Assembly (NCBI GenBank): GCA_007132905.1
Contig: SLNR01000106.1
Coordinates: 1-35,266, forward strand
Length of the DNA stretch: 35,266 bases
Source of the DNA: Candidatus Sumerlaeota bacterium
Lineage (GTDB): Bacteria > Bacillota > SLNR01
Direction of reading: 5' to 3'
Shown: one piece after another, positions 1 through 8,907 of the stretch
Numbering within the stretch: position 1 is the first letter of the stretch
Layout of the letters: each line of letters opens with the position of its first letter
Translations under genes and position numbers: made by a program
Notes under the pieces: generated by a model
Databases searched by the model: none
The model's input: only the letters and a program-made list of their open reading frames with translations
What the model was told of the DNA's origin: nothing

Positions 1-82
1 GACAGACATTTTTAAGCAAAGATAGAAGAATATGATCATAATTCTGATTTGTTAAAATCCATGAAAAGGAGGGGGGGTATCC

Positions 83-598
83 GTGAATTTTATCGTTGTT
101 TCTTTCATTGCTTTTGTTGCATATCTTTTATTAGCTGTCGGCACGGGAGATTTTCTTGGATTATGGAGTAGTCAGGAATTGATTGCGGGTGTAGTTGTTG
201 CCTTAGTTACAGGCTATTTAGCGAATAAGGTTTTTTTCTACAAAGACGCATCGTCCATGACCAAGCTCGCTAATCCATTGCGTTGGGCAATATGGATGGT
301 CTATCTTTTAGGTCCGTTTGCCGTCGGCCTAGTGAAAGCGAATATCGATGTCGCAATGAGAGTAATCACTGGGGACATTAATCCTGGTATTGTGAAAGTT
401 GATCCGGATTTGAAAACGGATTTAGGGGCAGCTATGCTTGCCAACTCGATTACACTCACACCAGGGACATTAACCGTTGATTTAGACGAAGAAGAGAAAA
501 ACCTTTATATTCACTGGATCGATGTAAAAAACTCAAGTCCGTCGCCAAACGAAGTGTATGGAAGTTTTGGCGATTGGGTAAGGAGGATCGTTGAATGA
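83..598 (+). CDS. mbhA: MbhA / MrpE-like Na+/H+ antiporter subunit E
   Basis: ORF with strong RBS (aaggagggggg); MrpE-like sequence (LANSITLTPGTLTVD); first gene of an Mrp-type order E-F-G. Confidence 0.9.
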   Translation: MNFIVVSFIAFVAYLLLAVGTGDFLGLWSSQELIAGVVVALVTGYLANKVFFYKDASSMTKLANPLRWAIWMVYLLGPFAVGLVKANIDVAMRVITGDINPGIVKVDPDLKTDLGAAMLANSITLTPGTLTVDLDEEEKNLYIHWIDVKNSSPSPNEVYGSFGDWVRRIVE

Positions 599-855
599 TG
601 CAGCAGCATTTTTTGATAGTCGGTATTGCTTTGATCGTTTTGACGGTAGCTTCCGGCCTGAGATGTCTTATCGGTCCAACTTTGCCCGACCGGGTAGTGG
701 GGTTGGATACCGTAAACACGCTGATAGTCGCCGCAATGGTGATTTTGGCAGTGGCGTTTGACCAAGTGATTTTTGTCGACGTTGCTATAGTGTATGCCTT
801 GTTGGCATATGTTACTACCCTCTATATAGCAAAATACCTGGAGGGAGGATTTTGA
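595..855 (+). CDS. mbhB: MbhB / MrpF-like antiporter subunit F
   Basis: Small 3-TM ORF with GPTLPDRVVGLDTVN motif typical of MrpF; overlaps upstream stop. Confidence 0.9.
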   Translation: MMQQHFLIVGIALIVLTVASGLRCLIGPTLPDRVVGLDTVNTLIVAAMVILAVAFDQVIFVDVAIVYALLAYVTTLYIAKYLEGGF

Positions 856-859
856 AACA

Positions 860-1234
860 ATGGGAATAATTCAGATTTTGATATATGTTTGTCTTGGAAT
901 TGGAGTTACTTTTAATTTGCTGGGATCGCTGGCTTTATTTAGGTTTCCCGATGTATATACGAGACTGCACGGAGCCACGAAATGCACAACTTTTGGAACG
1001 GTTTTTATGGTTTTCGCTGTGGTGTTTTACAGCATTCATAGTCATTCTGCTGCGGCCGGCTCAAGATATATTGTTTTGGGTGTCCATGCTTTGATTGCTT
1101 TGGCTGCTTTGCTGCTCACAAACCCTACCGGAGCGCATGCTATTGCGCGGGCGGCTCACCGGGTCGGCATTATGCCGAAATTTGCCGTGGTGGATCGGCT
1201 GGCTGAAGATGAAAGGGGGAGGGCAGATGACTGA
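860..1234 (+). CDS. mbhC: MbhC / MrpG-like antiporter subunit G
   Basis: FNLLGSLALFRFPDVYTRLHGATKCTTFGT motif typical of MrpG. Confidence 0.9.
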   Translation: MGIIQILIYVCLGIGVTFNLLGSLALFRFPDVYTRLHGATKCTTFGTVFMVFAVVFYSIHSHSAAAGSRYIVLGVHALIALAALLLTNPTGAHAIARAAHRVGIMPKFAVVDRLAEDERGRADD

Positions 1235-1481
1235 AGTTTTATTTGTTTTAGTACCTATCCTACTAATCGGGGTTGGCATTTTGGTTGTAAAATTTGATAA
1301 TATTTTAGCCGCCATTGTGGCGCTGGCTATTTTGAGTCTCTTGGCGTCTCTGCAGTTTTACATCATGCAGGCCCCCGATGTAGCAATTACTGAAGCGGCG
1401 ATTGGTGCAGCTTTAACCACTGCCGTTTATTTGTTGGCTATGAAAGCAATGTCTCGAAAGGAGGCGGACAAGATTGAATAA
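1227..1481 (+). CDS. mbhD: MbhD-like subunit (DUF4040 / MrpB N-terminal-like)
   Basis: In-frame ATG at 1227 with RBS gggggagggcag is preferable to ORF-track start 1095; ITEAAIGAALTTAVYLLAMK motif. Confidence 0.85.
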   Translation: MTEVLFVLVPILLIGVGILVVKFDNILAAIVALAILSLLASLQFYIMQAPDVAITEAAIGAALTTAVYLLAMKAMSRKEADKIE

Positions 1482-1740
1482 GAGTATTAAACTCATCGTG
1501 CTTGTTTTTTTGGCCGCAGTGTTGTTAGCCGGATTCATGATGGTCCGACCCTTTGGACAATTAGAGTATAGTGATATGGACGACTATTACCTGGATCATG
1601 CCCAACAAGAGACAGGTTCAAATAACATTGTTACCAGTGTTGTTTATGATTACCGGGGATTTGACACCCTCGGTGAAGCAACGGTTTTATTTGGGACGGC
1701 CGTTGGGATGCTGGCGTTGTTTAGGGGGGTGCCTAGATGA
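1474..1740 (+). CDS. mbhE: MbhE-like subunit
   Basis: TTG start overlapping upstream stop; small membrane protein with NNIVTSVVYDYRGFDTLGEATVLF motif, position conserved. Confidence 0.85.
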   Translation: MNKSIKLIVLVFLAAVLLAGFMMVRPFGQLEYSDMDDYYLDHAQQETGSNNIVTSVVYDYRGFDTLGEATVLFGTAVGMLALFRGVPR

Positions 1741-2276
1741 AGCCCATGAGCAGAATCACCATCATTATTTCGCAATTTGCCTTTGTTTTAGCGGTTGTCT
1801 ATGGGCTTTATATCGTAATACACGGCCATTTGACTCCCGGGGGCGGCTTTCAAGGAGGAGCCATTCTAGCATCAGCGGTAGCGATGGTGTTAGTGGCTTT
1901 TGGGGAAAAAGACATCAAGTCTTTACTGCCCCAAAAACTCGATGTCGTTTATGTTGCGCTAGGGGTCTTTATGTTTCTATCAATTGCCTTTCTCATAATC
2001 ATTCCTGAAGGGGCAAAAATTGAGGGTTCCGTTTTTGCTTCTATTTACAATGCCTTTGCCGGACCCGGAGGATTATTTGGCTATCAGACGCCAATTGGAC
2101 CGAACGATGGGTATCTTAATACCGGCGGTATTGTTTCTGTGAAAAGCGTTATCACAGGGTTGGAAGTAATAGCCGCTCTATATATCATTTTAAAGGTTAT
2201 GTTTTGGGCCGAAAATGATGTTTTATCCAAAGATGAGAGTGGTCTGATGAACTCGGGAGGTGACCACAATGCATAA
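1737..2276 (+). CDS. mbhF: MbhF / MrpB-like antiporter subunit
   Basis: HGHLTPGGGFQGGAILASA motif of MnhB/MrpB; ATGA overlap. Confidence 0.9.
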   Translation: MKPMSRITIIISQFAFVLAVVYGLYIVIHGHLTPGGGFQGGAILASAVAMVLVAFGEKDIKSLLPQKLDVVYVALGVFMFLSIAFLIIIPEGAKIEGSVFASIYNAFAGPGGLFGYQTPIGPNDGYLNTGGIVSVKSVITGLEVIAALYIILKVMFWAENDVLSKDESGLMNSGGDHNA

Positions 2277-2613
2277 TATGCCGTATATCGCTGCCGGAAC
2301 ATTGGCCATATTTGGTTTGTACATTATACTTTTCCAGCGAAATCTAATTAAAATTGCTATCGGCCTGAGTTTGCTGGAAATTGGCGTCAATTTGTTTCTT
2401 GTGTCACTGGGATATCGAGAAGGTGGTCAAGCACCGGTCTATACCATGTCGCCAATGACAGGTGAAATGGTGCTCCCGGTACCACAGGCCCTCACACTGA
2501 CGGCTATCGTCATAGGCTTTGCAACAACGGCTTTGCTTTTGGCGATTATCGTTGGTATTTATAGGCACTACGGAACACTTGATATCGCTGAAGTAAGGAG
2601 GTTGCGCGGATGA
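2269..2613 (+). CDS. mbhG: MbhG / MrpC / NuoK-like subunit
   Basis: ATG 2269 preceded by gggaggtgacc; 3-TM NuoK-like (NLIKIAIGLSLLEIGVNLFLV ... QALTLTAIVIGFATTALLLAI). Confidence 0.9.
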   Translation: MHNMPYIAAGTLAIFGLYIILFQRNLIKIAIGLSLLEIGVNLFLVSLGYREGGQAPVYTMSPMTGEMVLPVPQALTLTAIVIGFATTALLLAIIVGIYRHYGTLDIAEVRRLRG

Positions 2614-4178
2614 GTGAATTGTTAAACCAGTCAGTAATACTCGCAATAGCTATCCCTTTAGTCGGCGCATTTTTAGCTCCTGTGATTAATGCCATAGGGA
2701 AAAAACTGACTAAGATATGGTTGGTAGTTGTTTTCTCAGCTACGATGGGCGTCGTTGTTTACAATTTATACAAAGTTCTAACTTTGGGAACGCAAATTTA
2801 TGTAGTGGGCGGAGAGAATGTTACCCTTCCGCTTTTGTCGGGAATGGCAGTCCCAATCCGCATTATTATGCACCTTGATGCGCTGAGTGCGTTTATGGCT
2901 TTCTCCGGAACGCTGGTTGCTCTTTCAGTCGCAGTGTATTCGGCGGCCTTCATGAACAAGTCGACGGCAGGCGACAAGTATGACACGCTGCTTATGCTGC
3001 TTCTTGCGGCCATGATGGGCATGGTAATGACAGGGGACGCATTTAACTTCTTTGTTTTTCTTGAGATTGCAGGGATCGCCACAGCTGTCTTAGTGGCTTT
3101 TTGGAGAAATCGCGCCGAAGCTTTTGAAGCTTCATTTAAGTATACGGTTGTCGGTTCCATTGGGGCCTTGATGTTCCTTATCGGAGTTGCTTTCTTGTAT
3201 TCTAAGTATGGTGTCCTGGACATGGGCGCGATCGCGGGCCGCATGGATATTTCGGTTGTTGATAAAATCGCCCTCGGACTTATGGCTGTTTCGCTTGCCA
3301 TGAAAGCCGGAGCTGTTCCTATGCATATGGCGACGCCTGATGCATACCAGCAGGCTCCCGCCTCCATCACAGCGTTTTTAGTCTGCGTGAGTCAAGCTAG
3401 CCTCTACGGTCTGTTTAGGGTTCTGTTTACCGTATTCGGGCTTTCAATGAACGTCGAAACGGTGGGTTGGCTTATCATTGTCCTTGGCGTATTGTCTATG
3501 TTCATAGGCGTTACCATGGCACTCAAGCAGCATGATATAAAACGGTTAATGGCCTATCACAGTGTCTCCCAGACAGGCTATATGCTTATGGGAGTGGGTG
3601 TAGGTCTGGCCGTGCTGAGAATGCCTGAAGCGTTTGAGGCCTTTGGATTCGGAGCTATGCAGGGAGGCATCTTTCACATCATTAACAATGCTTTATATAA
3701 AGGCTTGTTGTTTTTAACAGCAGGAGCTGTCTTCTATGCGACCGGAAAGGATGATTTAGATGAGATGGGTGGTCTTGCCCATAGCATGAAATACACGACC
3801 ATCTTCTATATTATCGGGGCGGCGGCCATTGCCGGCATACCTCCTTTTAACGGCTTTGCTTCCAAACTTATAATTTATCAGTCTGTGTTTGCCTTTAATC
3901 CTCTGCTGGCTATTATTGCCATGGTGGTTAGTATAATGACATTGGCTTCGTTCATAAAAGTATTTCAAGGTGCTTTTTTAGGGCCAAAGCTTGCGGCGTT
4001 TGAGAAAGCGAAAGAAGTACCGACCAGTATGCTAATTGGCATGGGAGTATTGGCCGTCATGATTGTAGTATTTGGTTTATTCCCGAATTTAGTGGTGGAT
4101 AATCTGGTAAGCCCGGCCGTCCAGGCTTTGGTTGATCGGGCCGGATATATTGGTGTTATAGTTGGGGGAGGGATGTAG
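2610..4178 (+). CDS. mbhH: MbhH / MrpD / NuoN-like proton-translocating antiporter subunit
   Basis: 522 aa, many TM helices; NDH-antiporter motifs (KAGAVPMHMATPDAYQQAPASITAFL, HDIKRLMAYHSVSQTGYMLMG). Confidence 0.95.
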   Translation: MSELLNQSVILAIAIPLVGAFLAPVINAIGKKLTKIWLVVVFSATMGVVVYNLYKVLTLGTQIYVVGGENVTLPLLSGMAVPIRIIMHLDALSAFMAFSGTLVALSVAVYSAAFMNKSTAGDKYDTLLMLLLAAMMGMVMTGDAFNFFVFLEIAGIATAVLVAFWRNRAEAFEASFKYTVVGSIGALMFLIGVAFLYSKYGVLDMGAIAGRMDISVVDKIALGLMAVSLAMKAGAVPMHMATPDAYQQAPASITAFLVCVSQASLYGLFRVLFTVFGLSMNVETVGWLIIVLGVLSMFIGVTMALKQHDIKRLMAYHSVSQTGYMLMGVGVGLAVLRMPEAFEAFGFGAMQGGIFHIINNALYKGLLFLTAGAVFYATGKDDLDEMGGLAHSMKYTTIFYIIGAAAIAGIPPFNGFASKLIIYQSVFAFNPLLAIIAMVVSIMTLASFIKVFQGAFLGPKLAAFEKAKEVPTSMLIGMGVLAVMIVVFGLFPNLVVDNLVSPAVQALVDRAGYIGVIVGGGM

Positions 4179-4179
4179 G

Positions 4180-4503
4180 ATGGTATTATTTACAGGGACT
4201 GGTTACTGGAATCCTTTGTTTTGGGTCATCGCTTTTGTGATTGCCGTTGGGATAGGCCTTGTTTTGGTAGCCGGCGCCCCTAAGGGCAAGCGCAACACAG
4301 GCGATGCCGGTATGCCTTTCTTGTCCGGTAACCCTGAAGAAATTAAAAAGAATGTGAAGGTTTCCAATATGTTTTGGGGCCTTATGGAAGCACTAAAAGG
4401 GTATTTTAAGATTATGGATGACATGCATACAGGGATCCTTCACGACTACGTTTTTTGGTTTGTAGCTGTGCTGGCCTTTTCCCTGATCATTGTCCTGTTT
4501 TAG
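4180..4503 (+). CDS. mbhI: MbhI-like membrane subunit
   Basis: Position between MbhH and MbhJ; two predicted TM segments; ATG 4180 chosen over track start 4162. Confidence 0.75.
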   Translation: MVLFTGTGYWNPLFWVIAFVIAVGIGLVLVAGAPKGKRNTGDAGMPFLSGNPEEIKKNVKVSNMFWGLMEALKGYFKIMDDMHTGILHDYVFWFVAVLAFSLIIVLF

Positions 4504-4515
4504 GGAGGTGTTTAG

Positions 4516-4956
4516 ATGGCTAAAGCAATCAATGAGTATTTTCAAAGGTCTTTGTGGGTTTTCCATGTTAACACAGGCTCATGCAATGCTTGTGATATAG
4601 AAATACTGGCAGCACTCACTCCGCGATACGATGTAGAGCGTTTTGGCATTAAGAAAGTCGCCTCACCCCGTCACGCCGATGTCCTTTTAGTGACAGGGCC
4701 GGTAGTAAAAGGAATGGACGAAAGGCTTAAACGGATTTATGCCCAAACTCCGGAGCCTAAAGTTGTCATGGTTATTGGAAGCTGCGGGTCAAGCGGTGGG
4801 GTTTTTTATGACTCTTATAACACAACAGGACCTGTAGATTCAATATTACCTGTAGCGGTATATGTACCCGGGTGTCCGCCAAGGCCAGAGGCAATATCCT
4901 ATGGCGTTGTGAAGGCTTGGGTGATTTTGGAGGAATTGCGGGCCGCAAAATCGTGA
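4516..4956 (+). CDS. mbhJ: MbhJ, [NiFe]-hydrogenase small subunit (NuoB-like)
   Basis: CNAC ... GSCGSSGG ... PGCPPRPEA: four Cys ligands of the proximal [4Fe-4S] cluster. Confidence 0.95.
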   Translation: MAKAINEYFQRSLWVFHVNTGSCNACDIEILAALTPRYDVERFGIKKVASPRHADVLLVTGPVVKGMDERLKRIYAQTPEPKVVMVIGSCGSSGGVFYDSYNTTGPVDSILPVAVYVPGCPPRPEAISYGVVKAWVILEELRAAKS

Positions 4957-4970
4957 AAGGAGGCTGCGCT

Positions 4971-5495
4971 ATGAAAAGATTAAATGGCGAAGAATTTATT
5001 GATTTTATTAGAGAACGAATCGGAAAGATGCTTGAAAACAGCCGGATAGAGACGAAAAAGGCTGGTCTTGCCAAACTAGAATATGAGGTGGTTTGGCTTA
5101 CGATTGATCGAGAAGCGGTGGTTGATTGCGTCAAAGCAATGAAAGAATTAGACCATCCAATGCTTTCGGTCATGTCTTCATACGATGCAGGGGAGAATGT
5201 CGTTGTTTTATACCATATGGCATTATACCGGACGGTAAAGAATGCTACTCTTCATGTAGAATTTGAGGTCAAAGTGCCAAAAGATGATCTTTGGGTTCCT
5301 TCTATCACAGGAGAAATACCGGGGGCGGCTGTGACCGAACAAGAAAAAAGAGAGATGATGGGGTTGGAAATACGGGGACTGGAGGATATGGATAATGTGT
5401 TCCTTCCGACTGATTTCCCGAAGGATGTTTACCCTTGGCGGAAAGATGAAACCGGAGTAGATGAGAAAATGCCTGAAAGAGGAGGTGACGATTAA
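4971..5495 (+). CDS. mbhK: MbhK (NuoC-like) subunit
   Basis: ATG 4971 with RBS aaaggaggctgcgct; NuoC-like end (PGAAVTEQEKREMMGLEIRGLEDMDNVFLPTDFP). Confidence 0.88.
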   Translation: MKRLNGEEFIDFIRERIGKMLENSRIETKKAGLAKLEYEVVWLTIDREAVVDCVKAMKELDHPMLSVMSSYDAGENVVVLYHMALYRTVKNATLHVEFEVKVPKDDLWVPSITGEIPGAAVTEQEKREMMGLEIRGLEDMDNVFLPTDFPKDVYPWRKDETGVDEKMPERGGDD

Positions 5496-6727
5496 TGGAA
5501 AAGCACGAATATTCCTATAGAGTACCAATAGGCCCCAATAATCCTGCTTTAAAGGAACCCGTATCTTTTGATCTAGAAATCGAAGGAGAAGAAATCGTTG
5601 ATGTTACAATTAAACCGGGCTGGGTTCATAGAGGAATCGAGTATTTGGCCACAAAAAGAAATCCGATTCAGGTAATCTACCTTGCAGAAAGGATATGCGG
5701 AATATGTTCAGTGACGCATGCCTACAACTATGTGAGGGCTGTTGAGGATGCCATGGATATGGAAATACCGGCTCGTGCCGAATACATCAGGACCATTGTG
5801 GCCGAACTTGAGAGAATCCATTCTCATATATTGTGGGCTGGATATGCCGCGCATATTATTGGTTTTGACACTTTATTCCATTATTCGTGGAGAGAAAGAG
5901 AAACAGTACTAGATGTTTTAGAAACACTTTGCGGGAACCGGGTTAATTACGGCATTATGACAATCGGTGGCGTACGGCGGGACATGACCTCTGAAGTTGA
6001 GAAACTAACAAGAGAGAATTTAGATCATTGGCTATCCATTTTTAATCGATATGTGGAGGCTTTTGTTGAAGATCCGGTCATTCAAGCCAGGACAAAAGGT
6101 GTCGGAATATTGACGGAGAAAGAAGCCTACGAATACTGTGCCCTAGGACCGACTGTGAGAGGATCGGGGATTCCTGCCGATGTAAGACAAGATCAACCCT
6201 ACAGCGCCTATGGGGATGTAGGATTTGAGGCAATTGTTCCCCAGAAGATTTTGGGCAAAGTGACAGGAGATGTTTTCGACAAAGTTGCGGTTCGGCTTTT
6301 CGAAGTAAAGCAATCGGTGGAGATTATTCAGAAATGTTTGGATGGTCTTCCTGAAGGAGATATTGTGAAGGATTCGAAAGTTGCCAAAATGCTGCCGGCT
6401 TTGAAAAAAGCGGACGGCGAAGGGTTTAGTAGTATCGAGGGGCCAAGGGGGGAAGACTTCCATTATATAAAACTTGAAGAAGGGAATGAGAATATAACAT
6501 CTTGGAAGGTTCGAGCTCCCACTTATTCTAATTTGATGACTTGGAAGCCAATGATGATTGGATCCCAAATTGCGGATGTGCCTCTTATTGTGGCTTCGGT
6601 GGATCCTTGTATGTCGTGTACTGATCGTGTGACCATCATTGATCGTAAGAAAGGAACAAGCTCTGTGCTGACTGAAGAGGACCTCCGTCAAAAATGCACT
6701 GAAAAAACAAGGAGGTTGATGAAATAA
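5495..6727 (+). CDS. mbhL: MbhL, [NiFe]-hydrogenase catalytic large subunit (NuoD-like)
   Basis: N-terminal RICGICSVTH and C-terminal DPCMSCTDR: both CxxC Ni-Fe ligand motifs intact. Confidence 0.96.
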   Translation: MEKHEYSYRVPIGPNNPALKEPVSFDLEIEGEEIVDVTIKPGWVHRGIEYLATKRNPIQVIYLAERICGICSVTHAYNYVRAVEDAMDMEIPARAEYIRTIVAELERIHSHILWAGYAAHIIGFDTLFHYSWRERETVLDVLETLCGNRVNYGIMTIGGVRRDMTSEVEKLTRENLDHWLSIFNRYVEAFVEDPVIQARTKGVGILTEKEAYEYCALGPTVRGSGIPADVRQDQPYSAYGDVGFEAIVPQKILGKVTGDVFDKVAVRLFEVKQSVEIIQKCLDGLPEGDIVKDSKVAKMLPALKKADGEGFSSIEGPRGEDFHYIKLEEGNENITSWKVRAPTYSNLMTWKPMMIGSQIADVPLIVASVDPCMSCTDRVTIIDRKKGTSSVLTEEDLRQKCTEKTRRLMK

Positions 6728-7752
6728 TGAACCCTGCTTTAGATGTTGCTTTAAAAATAGTAGGCGGTATCCTCATAGCGTTAATCAGCATATTCATTGG
6801 CCTGATTTTCAAAGGAATCGACCGAAAAATTCATGCTCGAATGCAGGGGAGAATTGGACCTCCTATATGGCAGCCTTTTTGGGATCTGCGAAAATTAATG
6901 ATAAAGGAAAGCATGGTCCCGGAAAATGCAGTCCCATGGCTTTATAATGCCGCGCCTTTGCTTGGATTGGCTGCGACCATTACCATCCTGTTCTATCTGC
7001 CCATAGGCGGTCTAGCCCCCATCGCAGAGGGAGCTGGAGACTTGATACTAATCTTGTATCTGCTGACTTTGCCGGCCGTCATGATGGTAATAGGAGGTTT
7101 TTCATCAGGTTCTCCTTTTGCCATTGTGGGAGCGCAGCGTGAAATGGTTATGATGATGAGTTATGAGTTTCCCTTGGCTGCTGTCATTGTAACAGTAGTC
7201 TGGAAGATCAATGCAGCGTTGGGTCCTGTCCTTCAAGCTGAAGGGCTAAAAGCCTTTTCGCTTTCGACACTCATGATCTTTCCCATTTGGGGGATTGTTG
7301 GTTTTGTCGGAGCGGCTGGTTTGTTATTGTGTTTAGGCGTGCTGCTGGCCGTAACGCCCGCTGAGTTGTCAAAGGTACCTTTCGATGCACCTGATGCCCA
7401 TGAAGAATTATCAGGAGGCTTTTTGGTAGAGTACTCTGGAAGGAATTTGGCTCTTTATTATTTAATGGAAGCGGCCAAAACCGTGGCAGTAACGGCTTTA
7501 ACAGTGGCCATATTTTTCCCTTACGGTATATCAGGATTATTTGGAATCAGTGGATTAGCTGCCCAAGCGGTTGATTTTGGCTTCTTTTGGGTTAAGGTGT
7601 TTGTTGTTATGTTAGTTTCGGTTACTTTTATTAGAACAGCTATTGCCCGGTTTAAAATTGATCAAATAGCGCAAGTCTTTTGGGCACCTGTTCTCATTGT
7701 TAGCCTGACAGGATTGTTGCTGGTTGCAGTAGATCACTTCCTGTTCTTCTAG
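6727..7752 (+). CDS. mbhM: MbhM (NuoH-like) membrane subunit
   Basis: NuoH-like motifs (ARMQGRIGPP, PFDAPDAHEELSGGFLVEYSG). Confidence 0.95.
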   Translation: MNPALDVALKIVGGILIALISIFIGLIFKGIDRKIHARMQGRIGPPIWQPFWDLRKLMIKESMVPENAVPWLYNAAPLLGLAATITILFYLPIGGLAPIAEGAGDLILILYLLTLPAVMMVIGGFSSGSPFAIVGAQREMVMMMSYEFPLAAVIVTVVWKINAALGPVLQAEGLKAFSLSTLMIFPIWGIVGFVGAAGLLLCLGVLLAVTPAELSKVPFDAPDAHEELSGGFLVEYSGRNLALYYLMEAAKTVAVTALTVAIFFPYGISGLFGISGLAAQAVDFGFFWVKVFVVMLVSVTFIRTAIARFKIDQIAQVFWAPVLIVSLTGLLLVAVDHFLFF

Positions 7753-7832
7753 TGTTTTTGAAGTGATAAAAAAAGTAGAGAAGAGCTTGAAATTGTAGGC
7801 TTTTTTGATTATCAGCGGGAGGTGATGCCAAG

Positions 7833-8426
7833 ATGACGGTAATGATGAGAGAAATTATTGCCCAGCTAGTAAGAAAGCCGGGAACGAATCCTTTTCCGGC
7901 TGTGTATGCTCCCAAATCTGTAACCGCTTTTTTGGAAGCGGTAGGTGAAGGCAAGGCGCAGTTACTGCCGCCTGTAACTCCTCCACCCGGAATGAGAGGG
8001 AAAATTGAATACGATAAGGCAAAGTGTATTGGATGCAAACTTTGCACGCAGGTTTGCCCGGCAAAGGCGGTTGTTTTTGTTCCCGATACCAAGAAAGTGA
8101 AGTTTCATGTTGATAGATGCTCGTTTTGCGGGCAGTGTGCGGATATTTGTCCGGTCAAAGTAATTGTCATGTCAGATAACTTCCTTTTGGCGTATTCAGA
8201 TAGAAAAGGTCCAGAGGCGATTATTGATCCGCCAGAAGAAAAAGAATCAGCTGATAAAGATAAAAAAAAAAAAAAAAAAGGTTTTGATCAGAAAAAAAAG
8301 ACCTGTCTGGTACGCCGAGTGAAGGCTGCCAGCGGGCCTTTTTTATTACCGGATTTTTTGTCGCTTTTTTTTAGAAAGAAGGCGAAGATCACAAAACAGG
8401 TATATTTTGCCAAGAATGCTTTTTAA
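7833..8426 (+). CDS. mbhN: MbhN (NuoI-like) 2[4Fe-4S] ferredoxin subunit; true C-terminus uncertain
   Basis: CIGCKLCTQVCP and CSFCGQCADICP; RBS gggaggtgatg. Residues after the A18 tract (8262-8279) look like read-through into a terminator. Confidence 0.9.
   Translation: MTVMMREIIAQLVRKPGTNPFPAVYAPKSVTAFLEAVGEGKAQLLPPVTPPPGMRGKIEYDKAKCIGCKLCTQVCPAKAVVFVPDTKKVKFHVDRCSFCGQCADICPVKVIVMSDNFLLAYSDRKGPEAIIDPPEEKESADKDKKKKKKGFDQKKKTCLVRRVKAASGPFLLPDFLSLFFRKKAKITKQVYFAKNAF
8282..8351 (+). terminator. Probable intrinsic terminator at the end of the hydrogenase operon
   Basis: aaaaaaaagacctgtctgg ... gccagcgggcctttttt: imperfect stem (one mismatch, a wobble and a bulge) followed by T-run. Confidence 0.45.
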
Positions 8427-8856
8427 GAGCGTCGATAAGTGAGTGAGCTGCCAGGAGGGCTTCTTTTGAAAGCGGGTCACCGATCGTTTTACTTTTTGGT
8501 TCCACACCAATGAGTGTTGCCGGACAATCTGGACATTCATCTTTTAAAAAGCGAATCAAGTATTCCAGAGATATGGTGTGAGTTGAAAAGCCTACTTCTG
8601 CGATGGTGTTTTCTGTAATGATTCTGATAGAACCTGGATGCAGACCCATCAAAGCCGCATCCACAATAATGATCCCTTTTGGGGAGAGCTTTCCTACGGC
8701 GCCTGTAAAGTTTTCCGGAGCTGTCGCACAGTCAATAGTGTGCCAGTCAGGGTGCTCTAAATTGTTTGCACAATAAGGACCTACCCCATCATCGCCATTC
8801 AGCTCGTTGCCGATGCCTAACAGAACCCATTTTTTTATGGTCATAGTAGTAATCAC
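8389..8856 (-). CDS. hycI: HycI-type hydrogenase maturation endopeptidase
   Basis: LGIGNELNGDDGVGPYCAN, IIIVDAALMGLHPGSIRII, FSTHTISLEYLIRFLK motifs of the M52/HycI family; convergent with mbh operon. Confidence 0.92.
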   Translation of the reverse strand: MITTMTIKKWVLLGIGNELNGDDGVGPYCANNLEHPDWHTIDCATAPENFTGAVGKLSPKGIIIVDAALMGLHPGSIRIITENTIAEVGFSTHTISLEYLIRFLKDECPDCPATLIGVEPKSKTIGDPLSKEALLAAHSLIDALKKHSWQNIPVL

Positions 8857-8907
8857 CTAAACAATTGTTTATTTTTGGTGCGAATCAAATTCCCCGGAAT
8901 TGAATTA

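Noticed and set aside
2798-3370. 190-aa minus-strand ORF opposite mbhH
   Set aside because: Antisense shadow of a conserved membrane protein; Ala/Ser/Ile-rich translation without recognisable domain.
6143-6691. 182-aa minus-strand ORF opposite mbhL
   Set aside because: Fully antisense to a well-supported catalytic subunit; low-complexity His/Arg/Ser-rich translation, no RBS or motif.
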